The notes under the pieces are model-generated. The model had not been told where the DNA came from, did not search any database, and saw only the letters and a program-made list of their open reading frames with translations. From assembly GCA_004297645.1 (NCBI GenBank), contig SCUG01000258.1, positions 1 through 17,416 on the forward strand: a stretch of 17,416 bases of DNA, given 5' to 3'. Origin of the DNA: Saprospiraceae bacterium (GTDB lineage Bacteria; Bacteroidota; Bacteroidia; Chitinophagales; Saprospiraceae). Position 1 is the first letter of the stretch. Each line of letters starts with the position of its first letter. Shown one piece after another: positions 7,487-14,046 of this stretch. Both the position numbers and the translations under genes were made by a program.

Positions 7487-9001
7487 TCAATGTTTTACAA
7501 ATTGCCTCGTCACCCACACCCCACCCACCAGCGCCGAGCAGAAATACATCCCCTGTGGCTGTCCACTCAAATCAAACGAAAGGCTCGCTTTTCCCAAACC
7601 ATATTCTTCGTTCACCAATCGCCTGCCTTGCAGGTCGTAGATTTTCACCGCCCCAATCGCCTTGCCCTTCTGTGCCTCGACCGTCAGGTGGCCTCCCGTG
7701 GGGTTGGGGTACAGTTTGATGGGGCTGTTATCGCCCACCGGCAGCTCGACAACGCCCGTGCTGATGCTGTCGCACCCTGGCTCCAGGCAGCCCAGGCTGT
7801 CTAACTTGACTATCCAGCTATTTTCCTTGGTGAGGCTGTCGCCCCAAGTGCTGCCACAAGCGATGATGCCGCCGTCGGAGGTGGGGATAGTCCGCCAGAA
7901 TATATCGTAGAATTTCCCTTCTGAGGAGGCACTGTATTTTCTTTCCCATAAAACTTCACCTGATGGAGTTATCTTGGCTATGGTTCCATACGCTTTTTGG
8001 TCAGGCACATAAGGGTTTTCACGTTTTGTACCTCCGGTAATGAAGTTGCCGTCCTGGCAAAGGGTCAGTCCCTTCCATGCCGTATCTTCATAAATATCGC
8101 TGCCATATTCTTTTGACCAAAGTACGTCCCCATTTTCGTTGATGTTCAGGAGTAATTGCACCCTATATTGTGGAAAGCCAATAATATCATATTGTTTCAC
8201 TCCAAGTACTAAAAACGTCCCATCCGATAATCTGGCAATATCTGACAGCACGATGGATTCTTCATCTTCCTGTCCGTTCGGCACGATGTCCTTCCACCAG
8301 ACTTGGTTGCCGAGGGAGTCCACCCGGAGGTAGGTGCCCTGTAGGTCATAGGTGTTAAAGGAGCGGGAACCGACCACGATGAAGCCCTTGCCGGGGGTTT
8401 CCACGACGCTATGCCCGGTGTGGTTGTCCTGGGTGCTTTTGGAATAAGTCTTCATGAAAACTTGGTTCAAGAGGCTATCGGTTTTGAGCAGAAGTAGTTT
8501 CCCTTTTTGCCCGGGTGCGAAACGATAGCCGGTAACCGCAAAGCCACCGTCCGAAGTTCTATGTACCAAGCTTTGGGAATAATCACCAAAATTTGGCACT
8601 CCGTAGGTTTTGACTTTGAGAGTATCCAAAAATGGCAAACCTAACTGGACAATAAATAGGTCACTGTTTATTACATCGTCAAATCCGTTTGTATTCATCC
8701 TTCCACTAATTTCTATTTTGTCTAAGTTTGTGGAAGATTTGATATCGTAGATTTTGCCTTCAGGAAAAAAATCTGTTTTCCATAGTGAGTTGATTTCTCC
8801 GCTCTTGTCCAACTTCAATAAAAATGCAGTATCATAGGAGAAGGTGCCGAAAACCCCACCTGTTATATAAAAGTTATCAGTTTCAATAATGCTGGCCGAA
8901 GCGTTCCAAATATTATTATAATCAAATTGAATATTGAAATAAGTAGCTTGAGAACGGGCGAAGCCCGAATAAAGAAGTAAAAACAGAATTATCTTTCTCA
9001 T
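7487..9001 (-). CDS. T9SS type A sorting-domain beta-propeller protein (copy B)
   Basis: This is a predicted secreted protein of 504 residues, paralogous along its whole length to 5190-6707. The start is placed at 9001 (MRKIILFLLLYSGFARSQ, a signal peptide) and not at the upstream ATG at 9151. The extra 50 residues would precede the signal peptide, would be translated through the 9019-9042 hairpin, and have no counterpart in copy A. Seven blade repeats precede the C-LEPGC segment and a sorting domain from about residue 428 (LYPNPTGG). The C-terminal 250 residues are nearly the same as copy A (for example YGTIAKI, WRTIPTSDGG, TKENSWIVKLDSLG), while the first 140 residues have diverged strongly. 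Function is unknown. It is followed after 4 bp by the short sorting-domain gene. Confidence 0.9.
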   Translation of the reverse strand: MRKIILFLLLYSGFARSQATYFNIQFDYNNIWNASASIIETDNFYITGGVFGTFSYDTAFLLKLDKSGEINSLWKTDFFPEGKIYDIKSSTNLDKIEISGRMNTNGFDDVINSDLFIVQLGLPFLDTLKVKTYGVPNFGDYSQSLVHRTSDGGFAVTGYRFAPGQKGKLLLLKTDSLLNQVFMKTYSKSTQDNHTGHSVVETPGKGFIVVGSRSFNTYDLQGTYLRVDSLGNQVWWKDIVPNGQEDEESIVLSDIARLSDGTFLVLGVKQYDIIGFPQYRVQLLLNINENGDVLWSKEYGSDIYEDTAWKGLTLCQDGNFITGGTKRENPYVPDQKAYGTIAKITPSGEVLWERKYSASSEGKFYDIFWRTIPTSDGGIIACGSTWGDSLTKENSWIVKLDSLGCLEPGCDSISTGVVELPVGDNSPIKLYPNPTGGHLTVEAQKGKAIGAVKIYDLQGRRLVNEEYGLGKASLSFDLSGQPQGMYFCSALVGGVWVTRQFVKH

Positions 9002-9008
9002 GGCAGCA

Positions 9009-9042
9009 AAAATTAAAAGGGCTGCCGACCTGCGGCAGCCCT
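9009..9042 (-). terminator. Hairpin plus T-run directly before copy B start
   Basis: On the minus strand AGGGCTGCCG (9042-9033) pairs with CGGCAGCCCT (9027-9018) around a 5-base loop. TTTTAATTTTTG follows. It could terminate the gene ending at 9055, but the run of T ends about seven bases before the ATG at 9001. It is the positional and sequence counterpart of the hairpin at 6723-6747. Confidence 0.75.
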
Positions 9043-9054
9043 GTGGTGAACTGA

Positions 9055-9510
9055 TTATTTGTTGACTTTCACGAGCGGCCCCTTCTGGGTGCTGAAATCG
9101 CCCCTCCGCCCAACTGCATAATAAGCGCTGCTGGCTTCTACAACATTCCACAAGTCTCCCATGACTGGCCCAAGCACTTCGTCCCGCAACAGCGCACCAG
9201 TTGGGGTAACAACCGCATAGGAGGGCTGGCGAAGGCTGTTAGAATTTGCTTCGTCATCCCTTGCAAAGCCTACCCCCAGGTAATTGCCCGAACTGGTGAC
9301 GATGACATCGTACATCCAGCCGGCCCATTCCTGGGGAGGCGCACCGCTGCCTACGTTGATAGAAGACGTCCACTGCAATCCCGGCTGTGCGGACAGGCTC
9401 AGGGGCAAGGCGGGCAAAAGCATGAGGGCAAGCCTGATGAAAGGCTTTAGCGAAAGATAATGCGCCCTGATTCGGGCACCTTGGTGAACAAGCAGTGAAA
9501 ACTTTTTCAT
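9055..9510 (-). CDS. Short secreted propeller-like protein, probably truncated
   Basis: The product is 151 residues from the ATG at 9510; an in-frame ATG at 9540 would add ten residues. The N-terminus is a long basic stretch then a hydrophobic core ending LSLSAQ, read as a signal peptide with start MKKFSLL. The mature part contains two blade-like motifs (YLGVGFA and YYAVGRR) 54 residues apart, the same period as in the two propeller genes downstream. The protein stops at GPLVKVNK, inside what would be the end of a blade, and has no sorting domain. This suggests that it is the N-terminal remnant of a longer propeller cargo protein. A terminator-like hairpin follows 12 bp after the stop. It is the first gene of the minus-strand cluster. 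No convincing promoter was found upstream. Confidence 0.65.
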   Translation of the reverse strand: MKKFSLLVHQGARIRAHYLSLKPFIRLALMLLPALPLSLSAQPGLQWTSSINVGSGAPPQEWAGWMYDVIVTSSGNYLGVGFARDDEANSNSLRQPSYAVVTPTGALLRDEVLGPVMGDLWNVVEASSAYYAVGRRGDFSTQKGPLVKVNK

Positions 9511-9787
9511 GGCATTCGGATTTCGGGGCCTGGTTTTCACAAAGGCGAAGGGAGCGTTTTTGAAAAATCAGGCCGGGTTATGAATTGAGTTTGGTAAATG
9601 CTCGTTTGCAATTCATTCCCTCCTCATCGGTCGTCTTAGTGTTTCAGATGGGACGGTAGGATTTCTTCAGGCGTGTTTTTGAAATGGTGCTGTAATTTAA
9701 AGTATTATGCTTCCAGAAACAACAGGCTTGGCAGAAAATATGGCAAGAGCTTCCAGGCAATTTATCCGCCCTCACCGAATTCTGCGG

Positions 9788-9795
9788 TACCTTTG
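9788..9795 (+). promoter_or_regulatory. Bacteroidota -7 element TACCTTTG before the flippase gene
   Basis: The sequence matches the Bacteroidota -7 consensus TAnnTTTG exactly. No good -33 TTTG is seen; the nearest is TTTA at 9761. Transcription from it would begin within a few bases of the ATG at 9802, so the mRNA would have almost no leader. The rest of the 291-bp divergent region 9511-9801 shows nothing else that I recognise. Confidence 0.5.
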
Positions 9796-9801
9796 CCGCC
9801 G

Positions 9802-11301
9802 ATGAACAGAGAATTTCTCCTCAACGCCATCTTCCTCATTTTTGTCAACGTGCTCATCAAGCCGTTTTACGTCTTCGGCATCGAGCGGACGATACAGGAC
9901 ACCGTGGGAGCGGAAACATACGGCCTTTATGCCACGCTGTTCAGCTTCACATTTTTGCTGTTCATCGTGAATGATTTCGGCATCCACTATTTCAACAACC
10001 GGACTATCGCCCGGCACCCGCAGTTGCTGGACAGGTACTTCCCCAACATCCTCGTGCTCAAAACCATGCTCACCGGCATATACCTCGTGCTGGTGTTTGC
10101 CGCCGCATTTGTGCGGGGCTTCGAGCGGGAGGTTTTTTACCTCATTTTCTTCATCGCCCTCAACCACGTGCTCATCTCACTGGTGGCATGGCTGCGCTCC
10201 AACATCTCCGGGCTGGGCATGTACCGCACGGACAGCTTGGTCTCTACCCTCGACAAAATCATCCTCATTATTCTGTGCGCCTTGTTGCTGTGGGGCGGCA
10301 TTTTCACGGGCGATTTTCAGATAAAATGGTTCGTGCATGCCCAAAACACCGCGTGGTTCCTGACGGCACTCACGGCATTTTTCATTGTAAAAAAACAACT
10401 CCACCGGCCGCTGCGGCTGCGATTCAACTGGCCATTTTCTTTAGCCGTTTTAAAAAAATCCGCCCCGTACGCGCTGGCCGTTTTTCTGATGACGGCATAC
10501 ACCCGCCTCGACATCGTTATCCTCGAATGGATGCTGCCCGGCGGCAGGCACGAGGCCGGTGTTTATGCTGCGGCCTACCGGCTGCTCGATGCGTTCAACA
10601 TGGTGGGATTCCTGTTCGCCGGGCTGCTGCTGCCCATGTTTTCCACTTTGCTTCGCAAGCAAGAAAAGGAGCAGAAGAAAGGGGTGACATTTTTTGAAAA
10701 AAAACCACCTCTGACTGGTGAAATCCCCTCCCTGCTGCGCTTCGCCATACAGCTTATCTGGGCCGGCACCATCACGCTGGCCGTCTCCTGTTTTTTCTTC
10801 CGCGAAGAAATCATGCTGTGGCTCTACCCCACCACGGCCACGCCTTATTACGGCGAAGTGCTGGCCTGCATCATCCTGACATTGGTGCCGTTCAGCGGCA
10901 TTTTCATTTACAGCACCCTGCTGACTGCCAATGAGAGTTTGCGGAAAATGAACCGGCTGTTTTTCATCGGCATGGTGGTGAATGTGGCGCTGAACCTGTT
11001 GCTCATCCCCCACCTGAAAGCCGTGGGCGCGGGTGCTGCCGCTCTTTCCACGCAGGCTTTCGTTTTAATCGGGCAGATGTGGATTGCAAAAAAAGAACTC
11101 CGCCTGCCCACTGAATGGAAGCAGGTGGCAAAAATTGGAGGCTTTGCCCTCCTCGTCATTCTGGTGAATTGGCAGTTGTACCAACTACCCGGCTTGGGGT
11201 GGCTGCTGAAATTCAGTGCCGCCATAGCGTCGGGGCTGCTGCTGGCGCTGCTGTTCCGCCTCGTCCGGCTGAAAATGCTATTCGATTTGGCGAAAGGGTA
11301 A
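9802..11301 (+). CDS. Wzx-like polysaccharide flippase (MOP superfamily)
   Basis: This integral inner-membrane protein of 499 residues should move lipid-linked oligosaccharide units across the cytoplasmic membrane. It has about 12-14 hydrophobic segments along its length. The pattern is typical of polysaccharide transport proteins of the MATE/Wzx/MurJ superfamily, including an N-terminal NVLIKPFYVFGIERTIQ segment, Y-GLYATLFSF, and the central APYALAVFLMTAYTRLDIVIL and AGVYAAAYRLLDAF. A basic cytoplasmic loop (RKQEKEQKKG) lies near residue 290. The start at 9802 is chosen over the in-frame ATG at 9673: the 43 upstream residues are basic and unlike a membrane N-terminus, and a -7 promoter element lies between them. 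It begins a group with Wzz-like and ligase/polymerase genes. The sugar substrate cannot be told. Confidence 0.88.
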   Translation: MNREFLLNAIFLIFVNVLIKPFYVFGIERTIQDTVGAETYGLYATLFSFTFLLFIVNDFGIHYFNNRTIARHPQLLDRYFPNILVLKTMLTGIYLVLVFAAAFVRGFEREVFYLIFFIALNHVLISLVAWLRSNISGLGMYRTDSLVSTLDKIILIILCALLLWGGIFTGDFQIKWFVHAQNTAWFLTALTAFFIVKKQLHRPLRLRFNWPFSLAVLKKSAPYALAVFLMTAYTRLDIVILEWMLPGGRHEAGVYAAAYRLLDAFNMVGFLFAGLLLPMFSTLLRKQEKEQKKGVTFFEKKPPLTGEIPSLLRFAIQLIWAGTITLAVSCFFFREEIMLWLYPTTATPYYGEVLACIILTLVPFSGIFIYSTLLTANESLRKMNRLFFIGMVVNVALNLLLIPHLKAVGAGAAALSTQAFVLIGQMWIAKKELRLPTEWKQVAKIGGFALLVILVNWQLYQLPGLGWLLKFSAAIASGLLLALLFRLVRLKMLFDLAKG

Positions 11302-11319
11302 AACCCCGCCCAAACTCTT

Positions 11320-11327
11320 TACTTTTG
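11320..11327 (+). promoter_or_regulatory. Bacteroidota -7 element TACTTTTG before the wzz-like gene
   Basis: This is an exact match to TAnnTTTG, about 53 bp before the ATG at 11380, in the 78-bp gap after the flippase gene. A TTTG at 11286-11289 is too far upstream (30 bp) to be an ideal -33 element. The wzz-like gene may thus have its own promoter in addition to read-through. Confidence 0.5.
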
Positions 11328-11379
11328 CCGGGCGTTGACACCGTAAAACCCGTAAAACCGCAACACCACCGTACATCAC

Positions 11380-12483
11380 ATGGAGCAAAAAGACAACCTC
11401 CTCGGCGTCGTCGAGACCGTTTTTAAGTGGAAAAAAATCATCGTCATCACCTGCCTTGTGACGGCCATCGGGACGGCTATCATCACGCTGCTCTTGCCGG
11501 TGTATTATAAGTCCACCACCATCTTTTACGCGGCAAGCCCCGACCTGGCGATTCCGGAATCCATCTTCGGCAACTCGTCGGAAGCCCCCAATTATTACGG
11601 CACCGAAAACGACCTGGACCGGCTGCTCAGCATTGCCAAATCGGGCGAACTGGCGACGTTTATGATTGACTCGTTCAACCTGTACAGCCATTATGGTATT
11701 GACAGCACCAGCCGCCTTGGACCATACAGCATCCGGCTGAAATTTGGGAGTTCCTTCGATGCGATAAAAACCAAGTACGACGCCATCGAGCTAACGGTGG
11801 AAGACCAGGACAAAGAACTGGCGGCTCGCATGGTCAACGCTGCCCGCGAGCGCATCAATTATTTGGGGCAAAAACTCATCAAAGACAGCCAGGCTAAAAT
11901 CATCGCCACTTACGAGGATAACATTAAGCAAAAGGAAAACGACCTGCGCGCAGTGAACGACAGCTTGCAGCAGGTACGTCACAAGTATGGCGTTTATAAT
12001 CCTATGGCCCAATCGGAGGGCTTGTCCGACCTGATGGCCAAGGCCCAGGCCAAACGCAACAACGCCGAAGCAAAGGTGGAAGCGTTGATAAGCACCGGCA
12101 GATTCCGGGATTCCGTGTTGTTGTTGCAAGCCAACATAAAAGGCTTCACAAACGAAGTGACGAAACTCAGCGAACGGCTCGATACATTCAACATGGGCAT
12201 GGCACAAGTGGAAGTGCTCAAAAGCACCCAAACCATGGCGAGCGAACAGTTGGCTCTCGACAAGGAGCGATACAAACAAACCAAGGCAGCCTTCGTCTCC
12301 GACTTCCCGGCCACGCTGCTGCTCGAATCCGGCCCTGTGCCGCTCATCAAGTCGCGCCCGAAACGGGCAATGACCGTCTTTGCTGCTACCCTGGCCGCAT
12401 TCGTTTTTAGCATCATAGGGGTCATCATCTTCGAGACCTACCGCGATGTAGATTGGCGAATGATAATCAACGGTGGACGGTAA
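11380..12483 (+). CDS. Wzz/GumC-like polysaccharide chain-length determinant
   Basis: This inner-membrane polysaccharide co-polymerase of 367 residues would set glycan chain length. It has the family layout: a short cytoplasmic N-terminus, TM1 at about residues 20-41 and a large periplasmic region. The periplasmic region includes long helical coiled-coil stretches (about 150-300, with EDNIKQKENDLRAVNDSL and LSERLDTF). A Pro-containing segment (PVPLIKSRPKR) is followed by TM2 at about 331-351 and a short tail. There is no C-terminal tyrosine kinase domain, so it is a Wzz-type and not a Wzc-type protein. It lies between the flippase and ligase genes, all on the plus strand, consistent with one glycan export and polymerisation group. 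Confidence 0.85.
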   Translation: MEQKDNLLGVVETVFKWKKIIVITCLVTAIGTAIITLLLPVYYKSTTIFYAASPDLAIPESIFGNSSEAPNYYGTENDLDRLLSIAKSGELATFMIDSFNLYSHYGIDSTSRLGPYSIRLKFGSSFDAIKTKYDAIELTVEDQDKELAARMVNAARERINYLGQKLIKDSQAKIIATYEDNIKQKENDLRAVNDSLQQVRHKYGVYNPMAQSEGLSDLMAKAQAKRNNAEAKVEALISTGRFRDSVLLLQANIKGFTNEVTKLSERLDTFNMGMAQVEVLKSTQTMASEQLALDKERYKQTKAAFVSDFPATLLLESGPVPLIKSRPKRAMTVFAATLAAFVFSIIGVIIFETYRDVDWRMIINGGR

Positions 12484-12492
12484 TATCCGCAT

Positions 12493-12566
12493 AGTCCACA
12501 GTCCACAGTCCACAGTCCACAGTTCACAGTACACAGTTCATAGTTCATAGTTCACAGTTCACAGTT
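12493..12566 (+). repeat. Ten heptamer repeats (AGTYCAC) abutting a start codon
   Basis: Ten consecutive 7-bp units run from 12493 to 12562: four AGTCCAC, one AGTTCAC, one AGTACAC, two AGTTCAT and two AGTTCAC. A partial AGTT then touches the ATG at 12567. The array fills nearly all of the 83 bp between the wzz-like and ligase genes. Heptamer arrays of this style resemble the STRR elements described in cyanobacteria. Slippage would change the leader by 7 bp steps without affecting the coding frame. Confidence 0.95.
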
Positions 12567-14027
12567 ATGACCAGTACTGAGCCACAAACCCGCAACTTGC
12601 TGATAGCATTCAGCATCGTCCTGGTTGCCAGCCTGCTGACGGGGGTGGCGGGGTATTGGTATTTCCTGGCGGGCATTCCGGCATTGGCACTGTACGGCTA
12701 CGTAGCCGTGGTGGATTTCAAAAAAATCTTCTTTTTACTCCTGGCATTTTTGCCACTTACCGTGGAAGTGTGGCTGCCCAACGGCGTAGTCACCGACCTG
12801 CCAACCGAGCCGATGATGGTGGCCATGATGGGCATTTACTTCTTGTATGTGCTGAAACGCGGCAAAAGCATGTTGGCCAATTTTGTGCGGCACCCCATTG
12901 CGTTGCTGTTGCTGCTCCATCTGGGATGGATGTTTTTCACAGTGATTACCTCGGAGGCCTTCGTCATTTCGTTCAAGTTTTTTCTGGCAAAAATCTGGTA
13001 CGTCACCACTTTTTTCTTCCTCGCAGGCACACTGCTGAAAACTGAAAAAGACGTAAAATCCATGGTTTGGGTGGTACTCGTTCCGCTGGTGCTCACCATC
13101 CTGTACGTGTTGGTGCGTCACGCCAGCTACGGGTTTAGTTTCGCCGATGTGAATAAGGTGATGTTCCCGTTTTACCGCAACAAGGTTGCTTATGCCTGCA
13201 TGCTGTCCATCTTTCTGCCTTTTGTATGGCTGGGCCGCGGCTGGTACCGGAGATTCTCCCTGCCCTGGTGGACGTTGTTGGGGGCGGCCCTGCTCCTTTT
13301 GGTGGGTATTCAGTTTTCCTATACCCGCGCCGCCTACCTCACCCTTGCTTTGGCCGCGGGCAGTTATTTTGTGGTAAAATGGCGGCTGATGAAAATCGTA
13401 CTCGGCCTGGCCGCCATCGGCAGCGTGTTGTTCGTAGCCACGCAGCTAAAGCACCGCACCTGGCTCGACGAGAAACCGATTTACGAAAAAACCATCACGC
13501 ACGAGCGCTTCGACGACCTGCTCAGTGCGACCACCAAAGGGCGCGACGTCTCCACTATGGAGCGGGTGTACCGTTGGGTGGCCGGCGGGCACATGGTGGC
13601 GGAAAAGCCACTATTGGGTTTTGGGCCGGGCACCTTCACCAAATTTTATAAATCCTACACGGTCACGGGTTTCACCACCTATGTCAGCTCCAACCCTGAA
13701 GGTTCGGGCATCCATTGTTATTACCTCATGACGTTTGTGGAACAGGGCGTTGCAGGAGGGCTTCTTTTTCTGGCACTCGTCGCTTTTGTCCTGCTCAAAG
13801 CCGAGGTCATTTACCACCAAACCACTGACCCTGACCGCCGCCGGATAGTGATGATGGTGATACTCACTACCGTCGTAATAGACGGCCTGCTCCTCATGAA
13901 CGACCTGGTGGAAACCGACAAGACTGGTTCGTTTTTCTTCATGTGCATGGCCTTGCTGGTAAATGCGGACATTAAAAACAAGGAACAAGGAGAAATGAAC
14001 AGTGAAGAACGGCCGGAGGAGGTTTAG
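12567..14027 (+). CDS. O-antigen ligase/polymerase family protein (Wzy_C)
   Basis: This multi-spanning inner-membrane protein of 486 residues either polymerises repeat units (Wzy) or ligates glycan to an acceptor (WaaL-like). About ten to twelve hydrophobic segments are visible. Diagnostic features are SYTRAAYL near residue 251, the large periplasmic loop with E-R-VYRWVAGGHMVAEKPLLGFGPGTF from about residue 330, and the following H-containing SGIHCYYLMTFVEQG near 381, typical of the Wzy_C domain. The C-terminus is a charged tail. Sequence alone cannot separate polymerase from ligase; next to Wzx and Wzz genes, a polymerase role is slightly favoured. The start directly follows the heptamer array, and no A-rich or Shine-Dalgarno leader is present. 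It is convergent with rlmD, whose stop lies 19 bp away. Confidence 0.87.
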   Translation: MTSTEPQTRNLLIAFSIVLVASLLTGVAGYWYFLAGIPALALYGYVAVVDFKKIFFLLLAFLPLTVEVWLPNGVVTDLPTEPMMVAMMGIYFLYVLKRGKSMLANFVRHPIALLLLLHLGWMFFTVITSEAFVISFKFFLAKIWYVTTFFFLAGTLLKTEKDVKSMVWVVLVPLVLTILYVLVRHASYGFSFADVNKVMFPFYRNKVAYACMLSIFLPFVWLGRGWYRRFSLPWWTLLGAALLLLVGIQFSYTRAAYLTLALAAGSYFVVKWRLMKIVLGLAAIGSVLFVATQLKHRTWLDEKPIYEKTITHERFDDLLSATTKGRDVSTMERVYRWVAGGHMVAEKPLLGFGPGTFTKFYKSYTVTGFTTYVSSNPEGSGIHCYYLMTFVEQGVAGGLLFLALVAFVLLKAEVIYHQTTDPDRRRIVMMVILTTVVIDGLLLMNDLVETDKTGSFFFMCMALLVNADIKNKEQGEMNSEERPEEV

Positions 14028-14046
14028 CCTTGGGGCAACTTGCGCC

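Larger units (their letters stand above)
7428..9042 (-). repeat. Duplicated cargo unit, copy B
   Basis: This is the partner of 5131-6747. It contains the hairpin 9019-9042, the propeller gene 7487-9001 and the first 18 codons of the gene at 6763-7482. Gene order, the 4-bp spacing between propeller stop and next ATG, and the position of the hairpin are the same in both copies. Confidence 0.8.

Noticed and set aside
9002..9151. N-terminal extension of propeller copy B to the ATG at 9151
   Set aside because: It precedes a good signal peptide, reads through a terminator-like hairpin and overlaps the coding end of the upstream gene; copy A has no such extension.
11791..12534. 247-codon minus-strand frame across the wzz-like gene and heptamer array
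   Set aside because: Its N-terminus is a translation of the heptamer repeat and the rest is antisense to the Wzz-like coiled coil.
12493..12566. CRISPR-like array
   Set aside because: The units are 7 bp and contiguous with no spacers, and there are no cas genes; it is a short tandem repeat.
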